A DNA stretch of 64,000 bases from Gemmatimonadota bacterium (GTDB taxonomy: Bacteria; Gemmatimonadota; Gemmatimonadetes; Longimicrobiales; Gaopeijiaceae): positions 1 through 64,000 of the forward strand of contig JAJDXG010000049.1 in NCBI GenBank assembly GCA_022823365.1, written 5' to 3'. Under the pieces are notes generated by a model. That model ran no database searches and had not been told where the DNA came from. It was given only the letters and a program-made list of their open reading frames with translations. How positions within the stretch are numbered: the first letter of the stretch is position 1; every line of letters starts with the position of its first letter. A program made the position numbers and the translations under genes. Shown here piece after piece: positions 43,669 to 52,085 of the stretch.

Positions 43669-46005
43669 ATGTGCGCGCGATTCGCGACGGGGACGGCGAT
43701 CCTGCTTTCGCTCCTCGCCTTCACTGCACCCGTACCCGCCTTTGCCCAGGCGAGTCAGCTCAGCGGCCGGATTCGGTCGGAGGACGGCCGACCCGTCGAA
43801 GGCGCGCTGGCGGAGGTCAACCCGGTTTCGGACTCGACGCGGGTCGAATACACCCTCGCGGATGAGCTGGGCTTCTTCGCCTTCCGCGATCTGGAGCCGG
43901 GCGCGTACATGCTCAGGGTGACCCGAATCGGCTTCCAGGAATACCGGGAGCAGGTGAGCGTCGAGGCGGACGGGACCGAGGTCGAGGTAGCAATGACTTC
44001 GCAGGCGATCGTGATCGCGGGCATCACGGTGGAGGCCGAGCGCAGCCGCGCCAAGACCCGCTTCGAGGAATCGGCCGGGATCACCGTGCAGGAGATCGAG
44101 GCCGCCGCGCTGAAGTCGCTCCCCATCATCGCCGAGTCGGATCCCCTGCGCGCCATCGAGGTGCTCCCGGGCGTGACCACGGTGTCGGACTTCTCGGCCG
44201 CGTTCAACGTCCGCGGCGGCTCCGCCGACCAGAACCTCATCCTCCTCGACGAAGTGCCCATCTTCAATCCGTTCCACCTGGGGGGCATCTTCTCCGTCTT
44301 CAACGCGGACATGGTGGACCGGGTCGAGCTGCAGTCCGGAGGCTTCGCGGCCGAGTACGGGGGCCGGGTCTCCTCGGTGCTGACCGTCGAGAGCGATCCC
44401 GGAGACGGAACGTTCGGGGTCGACGCGGGCATCAGCGTCCTGGCATCGCGCCTGGCGGTCAACGGCACGATTCCCCGGGGCGCCACCGAGAAGCTGGGGT
44501 TCCAGACGACCCGCTGGCGCGTGTCGGGGCGGCGCTCCTACCTGGATGTGCTCTTCAAGCCCTGGGTCGACTTCCCGTACCACCTGTCGGACCTGCAGGG
44601 GGTCTTCGAGGCGTGGACGGGGCGCGGTAGCCGGCTCCGTTTCGTCGGGTACACGGGGCGGGACGTCGTGGATCTCTCGGGAGTGGATGACACGCCGCTC
44701 CCGATCCGATGGTGGTGGGGAAACGATGCGATCGGCGGTTCGTGGACGCAGTCCATGAGCGGGGGCGCTTCGATGGCGGTTCGCGCCTCCCTGTCCCGTT
44801 TCGAATCCGATCTGTCCTTTCCGGAGGCCGACGCCGAGTTCAGGACCGGGGTCGAGCAGGCAAGCGCGGGCGCCGATTTCGAGGTGCTCCCCTCCTGGGC
44901 GACGCGCTGGAAGTCGGGGGTGAGCGCCAAGCAGGTCTCGTACGACAACGGCCTGCTCGGGGGCGGCTCGACCTTCCTGGACCAGGAGGGGAGCGGCGTC
45001 GAAATCGCGGGATACAGCCAGGTGCACTGGGACCCCAGTCCGAACTGGCTGGTGGAGGGTGGCGTGCGTGCGGACTACTGGCGGCCGAACGCAGGTGAAA
45101 CCGAGGCGACGCTGTCGCCCCGCTTCGCCGTTCGGCGCTTCCTGCGGGACAGGAATTCGGCGGTGCGCCTGGCCGCGGGCCGGTACAGTCAGTTCATCCA
45201 CTCGACGAGGGACGAGGAGTTCCCCTTCGGGATCGACACCTGGGTGCTGGCGGGCGCGGAGGCGCCGCGCGTCGTGTCCGACCAGGTGCAGGTGGGGGCC
45301 GAGACCTTCTTCGGCGAGGACGACGACTGGTTCGCGTCACTCGAAGGCTACTTCCGCACCTTCGACGGGGTCGCGGCGGTGAACGCGGTCGACGATCCCA
45401 ACGACGACTCGGACGCGCTGGTGGCCGGAGATGGCGATGCCTACGGCGTGGACCTCTACGTGAAGCGGGACCGGGGCACGACCACCGGCTGGATCTCGGT
45501 CTCGTTCCTCAAGACCCTCCGGTCGTTCCCGGACACCCGCGTCGGCATCGAGCCCAAGCCCCTGATCACCTTTCCGCCGGTCTTCGACCGCCGCTTCGAA
45601 GTCGATCTCGCCTTGCGCAGGCCCCTCAACTGGTGGGGGCTCGAGCTGGGCGTCAGGGCCAATTTCGGGACCGGACTGCCGTTCACCCGGCCGGTCGGGA
45701 TCTACCACGTGTACCGAAGCCATCTGACCAGCGCTGTCGCGGATGTCGACGACGGCAACGCGGTTCTGCTCGGGCCGCGAAACGACGCTCGCTATCCGTC
45801 CAGGCACCGGCTGGACCTGTCGTTGCGCAAGACCATCACGAAGGGCTGGGGCACGATGACGCCTTACCTGAGCGTAATCAACGTCACCAACAAGAAGAAC
45901 CCGCTGTTCTACTTCTACAACTACGACGCGTCGCCACCTATCCGGGAGGGCGTATCGATGATCCCGCTGCTTCCCACGCTGGGCCTCGAGGCCTCGTTCC
46001 GATGA
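43669..46005 (+). CDS. TonB-dependent receptor with carboxypeptidase-like domain
   Basis: A 778-residue outer-membrane receptor. Signal peptide: LLAFTAPVPAFAQA. An Ig-like regulatory domain follows (LSGRIRSEDGRPVEGALAEV ... AYMLRVTRIGF). Next is the plug (PLRAIEVLPGVTTVSDFSAA-FNVRGGSADQNLILLDEVPI) and a beta-barrel ending in aromatic LGLEASFR. It imports an unknown large nutrient. Its stop overlaps the start of the DUF4249-like gene (ATGA), so the two are translationally coupled. The ATG after GGGAGGGAC was chosen as the start of the signal. Confidence 0.88.
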   Translation: MCARFATGTAILLSLLAFTAPVPAFAQASQLSGRIRSEDGRPVEGALAEVNPVSDSTRVEYTLADELGFFAFRDLEPGAYMLRVTRIGFQEYREQVSVEADGTEVEVAMTSQAIVIAGITVEAERSRAKTRFEESAGITVQEIEAAALKSLPIIAESDPLRAIEVLPGVTTVSDFSAAFNVRGGSADQNLILLDEVPIFNPFHLGGIFSVFNADMVDRVELQSGGFAAEYGGRVSSVLTVESDPGDGTFGVDAGISVLASRLAVNGTIPRGATEKLGFQTTRWRVSGRRSYLDVLFKPWVDFPYHLSDLQGVFEAWTGRGSRLRFVGYTGRDVVDLSGVDDTPLPIRWWWGNDAIGGSWTQSMSGGASMAVRASLSRFESDLSFPEADAEFRTGVEQASAGADFEVLPSWATRWKSGVSAKQVSYDNGLLGGGSTFLDQEGSGVEIAGYSQVHWDPSPNWLVEGGVRADYWRPNAGETEATLSPRFAVRRFLRDRNSAVRLAAGRYSQFIHSTRDEEFPFGIDTWVLAGAEAPRVVSDQVQVGAETFFGEDDDWFASLEGYFRTFDGVAAVNAVDDPNDDSDALVAGDGDAYGVDLYVKRDRGTTTGWISVSFLKTLRSFPDTRVGIEPKPLITFPPVFDRRFEVDLALRRPLNWWGLELGVRANFGTGLPFTRPVGIYHVYRSHLTSAVADVDDGNAVLLGPRNDARYPSRHRLDLSLRKTITKGWGTMTPYLSVINVTNKKNPLFYFYNYDASPPIREGVSMIPLLPTLGLEASFR

Positions 46006-46991
46006 TGGGCGCGAGATCATTGCGCGTGTGTGCGACGCTGAGCGCCGTGACCGCCGCGGCAGTGCTGGCTGGTTGCGAGCTCACCGAGGTGACCCTCACG
46101 GAATCGGACGACGTGGTAATCGCCGAGACGCGGCTGGTCCTCCATCTCGAGGGCGAGGACGGGGCAGCGTCCCTGAATGTGTACACGTACCTGCACCGTA
46201 CCCTCAGCGCCGCGCGCGCGGACGAGGTGGAGGGCGCCATCGTGCGCCTGTCGGGCGCCTCGGGCGGGGTTGTTCATCTCGACCCGACGGACGACGGCAA
46301 CGCCTGCCTCAGTCAGGACCCGGAGGAACCAAACGAGGATGTCGGCTCCTGCTACCGGGCTGTCGTCTCCCCCTCCCCATTCGCTCCCCGGGAAGTCGTC
46401 GAGCTCGAGGTGATCCTGGCCGACGGCGGCAAGCTCACCGCATCCAGCCGCATCCCCGGCGCCTTCGACTTTGTGGGGCTCACCCAGGAAAACGGGCACT
46501 GCCGCATCGAGCCCGACACCAACTACCGGTTCACCTGGACCGAGGCGGCGGGCACGTGGTCGTACCTCTCCGACACCTGGCTCCGGGGATTGCCCGAGGC
46601 GCTTGCCGGACAGGACATCGAGGTGCCTGACTCGCTCTACCTCACCGGATTCGGGATCGGGCAGGACGACACGGATGTTCTTTTCCCCGGGGAATACGGG
46701 CTGTTCGATGTAGGGGACGGCATCGAGACCGATCTGCTGCGCATTCTCGACGATGGCCTACCGGGCGGCGCCTGGGGGAGGATCGCGTTCGCGGCCACCG
46801 ACCGGAACTGGGTGAACTGGATCCGGGGCGGCAACTTCAACCCCTCGGGGATCATCCGCATTCCTTCCGTATTCGGGGATGGGACCGGCTTCTTCGGCAC
46901 CGCGACGCAGCGGGTGCTCCACGTCCGGGCAGGCGCGGCGGGCGAGGGAATGCCACCGCTGTGCGGGCCTGCCGCGCCTCCGGGGTCCTGA
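46002..46991 (+). CDS. DUF4249-like lipoprotein coupled to the TonB receptor
   Basis: A 329-residue lipoprotein (signal with lipobox VLAGC). An N-terminal beta-rich half (ADEVEGAIVRLSGASGGVV ... PREVVELEVILADGGKLTASS) resembles DUF4249, the partner gene of TonB receptors in this type of bacteria. The C-terminal half has acidic and aromatic loops and two or more Cys. Probably surface-exposed and helps the receptor bind its ligand. Overlaps the receptor by four bases. Confidence 0.7.
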   Translation: MMGARSLRVCATLSAVTAAAVLAGCELTEVTLTESDDVVIAETRLVLHLEGEDGAASLNVYTYLHRTLSAARADEVEGAIVRLSGASGGVVHLDPTDDGNACLSQDPEEPNEDVGSCYRAVVSPSPFAPREVVELEVILADGGKLTASSRIPGAFDFVGLTQENGHCRIEPDTNYRFTWTEAAGTWSYLSDTWLRGLPEALAGQDIEVPDSLYLTGFGIGQDDTDVLFPGEYGLFDVGDGIETDLLRILDDGLPGGAWGRIAFAATDRNWVNWIRGGNFNPSGIIRIPSVFGDGTGFFGTATQRVLHVRAGAAGEGMPPLCGPAAPPGS

Positions 46992-47000
46992 GAGACCCCC

Positions 47001-49151
47001 TTACCGCGCCAGCGGGTCGGGCCGCAACTGGAACTGAAGCACTTTGCTGGGCGTGCCCCTCCCGCCTTCCATATGGAACGGCGCCCGGGTGCTCACGGTC
47101 GCCCACAGCCCCCGCCCCTTCCAGCCGCCGTCGGGATCGTCGATGCGGCCGTCCAGCCACTTGGTGTAGAAGCCGAGCGGATAGGGGACGCGCAGCACGA
47201 CCCACTCGTCTTCCACGAGGGCCAGCAGCCCTTCGGAGGCGTTGCCGGTGTTGATGGGCACGTTCTCGCCGAGCCCGAAGACGTTGAACTGATCCACCCA
47301 GGTGTAGTAACTCGCCTCGGCGCTGCCGGGCGCGGTCACGCCCCGGATCTGCGGGAGCGGCTCGCGATGGAAGGTCCAGCCCTCCGGGCAGTGCTGCCCG
47401 GTGGCCTCCGGGCCGTTGAGCGGCCCAGTGCACTTCGTGCGGTCGAAGCTGGCCATGTGCCCGCTGGCGAGCGCAACCCACATCACCCCGTTCCGGTCGA
47501 TGTCCCCGCCCCGTGGCGAGAACCCATTGATAGGCGCGCCGGTCTCGTCGAGCGGCAGCTCGTACAGCTCCGCGAGGGCGGTCGCCGGCGGATCACGGCC
47601 CGGATCCAGCCGCACGATCGCGCCCGGATAGCCCAGCGACGTCGCCCAGACTGACCCGTCCGGCGCGGGCGCAACGGAGTAGAAGCCGGCCACGACCCTC
47701 TTGTCCATGGTGGGATCGACCGGCTCGCCCGGCTCGACGTAGTCGTCGCGCCGGCCGTTGCCGTTGGTGTCGAGGATGAGCGCGGTCCAGCCCTGGGAAG
47801 CCTCCTCGTCCCCGGTCTCCTCGAACATTCTCGTGTTCAGCCAGCCCACGACCTGTCCGCCGCCGCTGGTCCAGAGCGTGTTGTCCTCATCCTCGGCGAA
47901 CATGAGGTGGTGCGTGCTGAAGCAGGTGCGAATGTGCGTGAGCTCCTCCGTCTCCGGATCCCACAACTGCAGGTGGCGCCGGGCGCTGGTGGTCGGGAAG
48001 AGTCGTGCCGACGGGTGGTCGGATCCCTCGCGGCAGAAGTCGGGATTCTCCGGGGGAGCCACCGTGGACGTGAGCCAGAGCCGGCCCCGCTCGTCCAGCA
48101 TCGGGTTGTGGACGTTGTTCCTGCTCGTCCAGATGACCTCGTCACCCCAGTAGGGCGACGGCTCGGGCATGCCCGGACCCGACGCGGGCTGCGTGCTCGG
48201 ATCGCGGACCGTCAGGGGGATCTGGCTCGCCGCGTGACTCACCGGATCCAGCACCGGCACGTAGTCCGCGCTGGCCTCCAGCGCGCCGTAGATGGGCCCG
48301 TAGGCATTGACCGTGGGATCGCGCCGGTCGGTGGACACCTCGTCGTGGAGGTAGGCCCTGGGATCGGCCCAGTCCCACAGCGTGACGACCACGTTGCGCT
48401 CGATGCCCTCGGGCCGCGGAGGCGCCGCCGCCGGCACCTCGCCCGCCGCGATGCGGTCGGTCCAGTCGGCGAACATCTCGAGCATCCGCTGCCGGCCCAT
48501 GCGGTCGAAGCCGCCGCTCATCCCCCCTCCGGCCTGCCCCGACTTGATGCGCCGGTCCCACGCATCCACGGAGGAGGCGAACTCGCCCAGTTCGGCCGGG
48601 ATGTTGCGGGTGCCGAGGCCGCCCATCTGATGGCACGCCGTGCAGTTGCCCGACTTCAGAAGCCGCATCAACTGGGCCTGGTGCTCGAGGTTCGGCGAGA
48701 TGCCGTTCCCTTCGTCACCGGTTCCCGGGAACTCGTGCTCCTCCGGCACCTGGAGCAGCGACAGCCAGTACCCCGCGGGGTAGTACTCCGCCGCTGTCCG
48801 CACGTCGGGCGCCGCCACCGCCGTCAGGTCCAGGTCCGCGCCGGGCGAGGCGCGCTGCTTGTCCGAATCGACCAGGCCGTAGCCGCGCACCCACACGTCG
48901 TAGCTCGCCGCGGGCAGGTCGGGGATCAGGTACCGGCCCTCGTCGTCGGTCACGACGATCCGGGCGAAGCGGGTGGGAAGGTCGAGCGTCTCGGCGATGA
49001 CCCAGACGCCGGCTTCGGGCCCGTTCGCCCCGGTCACGACGCCGCTGATGTCGTCGGCGTCGGTGGAAGGGGCGTCCGTGGCTGGTTCACAAGCGGTTAG
49101 TGCGGCCAGGGCTGCGACTGCGCCCGCGCACCAAATACGCCAATTCCTCAT
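47001..49151 (-). CDS. Lipoprotein with carboxypeptidase-like domain, haem c motif and beta-propeller
   Basis: A 716-residue exported protein. Signal peptide with lipobox LTAC. Domains in order: a carboxypeptidase-regulatory-like Ig fold (DDISGVVTGANGPEAGVWVI ... GRYLIPDLPAASYDVWVRGY); a region with one c-type haem motif, GNCTACHQMGG; and a large propeller (RLWLTSTVAPPENPDF; LQLWDPETEELTHI; GHMASFDRTKCTGP). The propeller has features of the Vgb/lyase-like group. A role in periplasmic electron transfer or oxidation is plausible; substrate unknown. The ATG six bases after GGGAGG was chosen. Confidence 0.75.
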   Translation of the reverse strand: MRNWRIWCAGAVAALAALTACEPATDAPSTDADDISGVVTGANGPEAGVWVIAETLDLPTRFARIVVTDDEGRYLIPDLPAASYDVWVRGYGLVDSDKQRASPGADLDLTAVAAPDVRTAAEYYPAGYWLSLLQVPEEHEFPGTGDEGNGISPNLEHQAQLMRLLKSGNCTACHQMGGLGTRNIPAELGEFASSVDAWDRRIKSGQAGGGMSGGFDRMGRQRMLEMFADWTDRIAAGEVPAAAPPRPEGIERNVVVTLWDWADPRAYLHDEVSTDRRDPTVNAYGPIYGALEASADYVPVLDPVSHAASQIPLTVRDPSTQPASGPGMPEPSPYWGDEVIWTSRNNVHNPMLDERGRLWLTSTVAPPENPDFCREGSDHPSARLFPTTSARRHLQLWDPETEELTHIRTCFSTHHLMFAEDEDNTLWTSGGGQVVGWLNTRMFEETGDEEASQGWTALILDTNGNGRRDDYVEPGEPVDPTMDKRVVAGFYSVAPAPDGSVWATSLGYPGAIVRLDPGRDPPATALAELYELPLDETGAPINGFSPRGGDIDRNGVMWVALASGHMASFDRTKCTGPLNGPEATGQHCPEGWTFHREPLPQIRGVTAPGSAEASYYTWVDQFNVFGLGENVPINTGNASEGLLALVEDEWVVLRVPYPLGFYTKWLDGRIDDPDGGWKGRGLWATVSTRAPFHMEGGRGTPSKVLQFQLRPDPLAR

Positions 49152-49256
49152 GTCCATCCTCCCGCTCAAGCCTTCCCGAGACAGATAACCCGGGTACCCT
49201 GATTGATAGGCGCGGGTGTGATGGCGGGCCAGCGACGAGGAGTCGACCTGGTACCT

Positions 49257-49760
49257 CTACCTGTGCTCTCCCGCGCGATGTCGGGTCTCCCCCGGCGGAC
49301 CAACTCGGTAGGAACGACCGGGCTCCGGCCTGTCGGTCAGGACTTCGGGCAGCGCGTGCTCCGACTGGCGCTGGACATAGCTGAGCGCCGCACGAACCAG
49401 CAACCCGGATCGTGACTGTCGTTCCCGAACGGCCGCCTGATCCACGATGGCCAACACTCGCTCCGGCAACGTGATGTTGATGCGCCGGCTCTTGCTGGAG
49501 AGCTTCGCGATGTCCACGTGGACGATTGCCCACACCCCGTCCCGGTGCTCGTCATCAGCCTGGTGTTCTTCGAGCGAGGCGCGTGCCGGGATCGGCTCAC
49601 CGTCCATCAGCAACCCCTCGATATGGCAGGCAATCGCCTCTCGGGCGGACTCCATCGCCTCGTCGAGGGTGTCCCCGGCCGAGAAGCAGCCGGGAAGATC
49701 CGGCACCGTTACGCCATAGCCACTGCAGGCGTCCTTGTGAATCACGATCGGAAAGCGCAT
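49257..49760 (-). CDS. hicB: HicB family antitoxin with ribbon-helix-helix domain
   Basis: A 167-residue protein. The N-terminal partial-RNase-H-like HicB fold starts MRFPIVIHKDACSGYGVTV, followed by PDLPGCFSAGDTLDEAMESA. A C-terminal helix-turn-helix or ribbon-helix-helix part follows (RINITLPERVLAIVDQAA ... SGLLVRAALSYV). HicB normally neutralises HicA and represses the operon. Here the overlapping upstream hicA is broken, leaving the antitoxin alone. Its ATG overlaps the remnant stop (TGATG). Confidence 0.85.
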   Translation of the reverse strand: MRFPIVIHKDACSGYGVTVPDLPGCFSAGDTLDEAMESAREAIACHIEGLLMDGEPIPARASLEEHQADDEHRDGVWAIVHVDIAKLSSKSRRINITLPERVLAIVDQAAVRERQSRSGLLVRAALSYVQRQSEHALPEVLTDRPEPGRSYRVGPPGETRHRAGEHR

Positions 49761-49890
49761 CAGCGATCCTCCCACTTCCAGTCGGCCTGGCGATAGATGC
49801 TGCTAAGCGTACCGATCGGGTGGCGTGCAGCCCATCCGCGCCCAGCTTGAGAACGATCTCCTTGACGGAGTGTGTATCATACACATCCAT
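49760..49890 (-). pseudogene. hicA remnant with internal deletion and frameshift
   Basis: The first 25 codons (VKEIVLKLGADGLHATR region) match the HicA start, and the last 16 codons (TLSSIYRQADWKWEDR) match its end, but they are in different frames. The core between them, with the catalytic His of the GSH motif, is missing, about 90 bases. Reading begins at the ATG at 49890. This cannot encode an active mRNA interferase. Confidence 0.78.
49871..49885. promoter_or_regulatory. Palindrome inside the hicA remnant start
   Basis: TGTGTATCATACACA is a perfect 7-1-7 inverted repeat within the first codons of the remnant. It could be a HicB operator, or just an accident of the coding sequence. Confidence 0.35.
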
Positions 49891-49917
49891 GCTTCTCAAC
49901 GACAGGGAGTCGTAAGT

Positions 49918-49929
49918 TGTCAATTGACA
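49918..49929. promoter_or_regulatory. Palindrome before higBA
   Basis: TGTCAATTGACA, a perfect 12-bp palindrome, lies 22 bases before the higB ATG and overlaps a TTGACA box. A site for HigA autoregulation is plausible. It sits in the short divergent gap between the hic and hig loci. Confidence 0.45.
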
Positions 49930-49951
49930 GGCGACAGGCTAGATTCTCACG

Positions 49952-50230
49952 ATGATCGCGTCGTTCCGCCACCGGGGGCTGAAGGCGCTCTATGAGGGCA
50001 GGACGGCACGGCGAGTCACGCCGGAACACCTGGGCAAGTTGCGGGACATCCTGGCGGCACTTGATGCCAGCCGGCGGCCGGAGGGCATGAATCTGCCGGG
50101 GTTCCGGTTGCACGCACTGTCAGGCCCGCTGAAGGGGCATTACGCGGTATCGGTGTCCGGCAACTGGCGGGTGACCTTCCGCTTCGAGGAAGGCGAGGAG
50201 GTCGAAGTGGACTACGTGGATTACCACTAA
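49952..50230 (+). CDS. higB: HigB/RelE-type toxin
   Basis: A 92-residue ribosome-dependent mRNA interferase of the RelE/ParE fold: FRHRGLKALYEGRTARRVTP at the start, then LHALSGPLKGHYAVSVSGNW and RVTFRFEEGEEVEVDYVDYH at the end. All parts of the fold are present, so it is probably active. Toxin first, antitoxin second, 13 bases apart: the higBA order. Confidence 0.85.
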   Translation: MIASFRHRGLKALYEGRTARRVTPEHLGKLRDILAALDASRRPEGMNLPGFRLHALSGPLKGHYAVSVSGNWRVTFRFEEGEEVEVDYVDYH

Positions 50231-50243
50231 GGAGAAGCGGACG

Positions 50244-50531
50244 ATGGCCATGCACAACCCACCGCACCCGGGCGGCATCGTGAAGCGGCAGTGTCTCGAA
50301 CCGCTGGGATTGACCGTGACCCGGGCCGCCAGGGGTCTGGGCGTTACCCGGCAGGCGCTCTCGGAGTTGGTGAACGAGCGAACAGGGGTCTCGGTGGAGA
50401 TGGCCATCAGGCTGTCGAAGGCTTTCGGCTCGACGCCCGAGACCTGGCTGAAGATGCAGACGGCCTACGATCTATGGCAGGCCCGCGACCGCGCCCAAGA
50501 GATCGCTGTCGAGCGCTTCGTGGCGGCGTGA
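50244..50531 (+). CDS. higA: HigA-type XRE antitoxin
   Basis: A 95-residue helix-turn-helix protein of the VapI/HigA type (HPGGIVKRQCLEPLGLTVTR; RQALSELVNERTGVSVEMAI; STPETWLKMQTAYDLW). It should neutralise HigB and repress the operon through the palindrome at 49918-49929. Its stop overlaps the GTG start of the DUF1801 gene. Confidence 0.87.
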   Translation: MAMHNPPHPGGIVKRQCLEPLGLTVTRAARGLGVTRQALSELVNERTGVSVEMAIRLSKAFGSTPETWLKMQTAYDLWQARDRAQEIAVERFVAA

Positions 50532-50935
50532 AACCCAAACTCCTCTCGGGCGGCAACCCCCAGATTCCAAAGGCCGATGGCGATGCGCCCGTGCAGGCCT
50601 ACATCGCCGCCATGCCGGGCTGGAAGCACGATGTCGGCCGCTACCTCGACGCCCTCGTCGAACGGTGCGCCCCCGGTGTCCGCAAGGCCGTCCGATGGAA
50701 CACGCCCTTCTACGGCATCGAGGACCAGGGCTGGTTTCTCGCCTACCACTGCTTCACGAAGTACGTGAAGGTGACTTTCCTGAACGGCGGGTCGCTGCGT
50801 CCGCTTCCACCGGTGACTTCCAGGTACGAGCACGTGCGCTACTTCCACATCCACGAGGACGATGAGCCGGACGAGGAACTCCTGGTGAGCTGGATCAGGC
50901 AGGCGGCGGCGCTGCCCGGAGAGCAGACCTTCTAG
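50528..50935 (+). CDS. DUF1801 domain protein
   Basis: A 135-residue protein of the DUF1801 (YdhG-like) fold: VQAYIAAMPGWKHDVGRYLD, RKAVRWNTPFYGIEDQGWF and HCFTKYVKVTFLNGGSL are the conserved parts. The function is unknown. The GTG start overlaps the higA stop (GTGA), so it is translated with the toxin-antitoxin pair and may be a third component or just a passenger. Confidence 0.8.
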   Translation: MKPKLLSGGNPQIPKADGDAPVQAYIAAMPGWKHDVGRYLDALVERCAPGVRKAVRWNTPFYGIEDQGWFLAYHCFTKYVKVTFLNGGSLRPLPPVTSRYEHVRYFHIHEDDEPDEELLVSWIRQAAALPGEQTF

Positions 50936-52071
50936 TCCCTTCCGGCCGCCACGTTTGCCAAGAGACCGTTCGGCGCCCCGGAATTCGCGGTCACGATATC
51001 CGGAAACCCGTCGCCGTTCAGATCCCCCACGCCCAGCCCGTAGGTTGAGCAGTCCGCGCACCCGAAACGGAACTCGTCGAAAGCCGGGGGCTCGCCGCCC
51101 CGGTTGAAGTAGACGGCGTTCCGCGCGCTCACGTTCGCAACGACGATGTCGGGATCCCCGTCGAGGTCCAGGTCCGCGAGGTAGACCGCGTAGCTCTCGT
51201 CGTCGTCCCGCCCGAACGACATGCTGCGGTCGAACCCTCCCGACCCGTCACCGAAGTACACGCCGTTCGGCTCGCCGATGTTCGCCGTCACGATGTCCGG
51301 GACACCGTCGCCGTCCACGTCGCCCACCGCCACTCCGCGCGTCTCGTCGCTCCCGGTTCCGTACCCGCTCACCCGTTCGAAGCTGCCACCATCGTTCCAG
51401 TGGATGGTGTTCGCTCCACCGTCGCGGTTGGCGAGCACGAGGTCCGGGTCCCCGTCGCCGTCGAGGTCTGCGGCGACGACGTCGATGGTCGAGTCGTCCC
51501 CGGCCCCGAACGGCGTCCCCTCACCGAAGGCCCCCGAGCCGTCTCCATGGAAGATGAAGTTCTGGCGGGCCCGGTTTACCACGAGGATGTCCGCGTGTCC
51601 ATCCCCGTCCAGATCGGCCAGCGTCAGGCTTCGCGTGGAGCTTGGCGTGCCGAAGGTGGCTCCGGCCTCGAATCGTCCCGTTCCGTCGTTGAAGAAGATG
51701 AGGCTCCGCGTGCGGTCGTTCCCCACCGCGACATCCAGGTCTCCGTCGCCATCGAAGTCGGCGAGCGGGACGGCATAGCTGCCGGCCTCTTCCTCACCCA
51801 GCCGCCGCGCCAGCGTGAAGGCAGCGTCCCCGTCGTTCAGGTAGACCCGGTTCTGCTCGGGCCAGTGGCGGCCGTTGGCGACGACCACGTCCAGCGTCCC
51901 GTCGCCGTTCACGTCTCCGAGGCTCACCGAAGCGGTCAGCTCGCTGCCTCCGCCGAGCGACCGGAGTGGGCGGAAGGTGCGCTCCTGGCTAATCAGTGGG
52001 GCCACGGCGCCCGCGTGTGCGAGGAGAATCAGCAGTACGCCGCAGATTCGCCGCCTCGTCCAACTCCTCAT
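50932..52071 (-). CDS. FG-GAP/VCBS repeat secreted protein
   Basis: A 379-residue exported protein with a signal peptide (ICGVLLILLAHAGAVAPLI). It consists of about seven repeats with calcium-binding loops such as GDVNGDGTLDVVVAN, ADFDGDGDLDVAVGN and ADLDGDGDPDLVLAN. This is a seven-bladed integrin-alpha-like propeller. It has a Cys pair in GCADCSTYG in the last blade. Probably a surface or periplasmic binding protein. Its 3' end overlaps the DUF1801 end by four bases. Confidence 0.83.
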   Translation of the reverse strand: MRSWTRRRICGVLLILLAHAGAVAPLISQERTFRPLRSLGGGSELTASVSLGDVNGDGTLDVVVANGRHWPEQNRVYLNDGDAAFTLARRLGEEEAGSYAVPLADFDGDGDLDVAVGNDRTRSLIFFNDGTGRFEAGATFGTPSSTRSLTLADLDGDGHADILVVNRARQNFIFHGDGSGAFGEGTPFGAGDDSTIDVVAADLDGDGDPDLVLANRDGGANTIHWNDGGSFERVSGYGTGSDETRGVAVGDVDGDGVPDIVTANIGEPNGVYFGDGSGGFDRSMSFGRDDDESYAVYLADLDLDGDPDIVVANVSARNAVYFNRGGEPPAFDEFRFGCADCSTYGLGVGDLNGDGFPDIVTANSGAPNGLLANVAAGRD

Positions 52072-52085
52072 CTGCCTTCTCCCGC

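Noticed and set aside
49257-50531. hicB and higBA as a single operon
   Set aside because: They are divergent, with separate palindromes in between.
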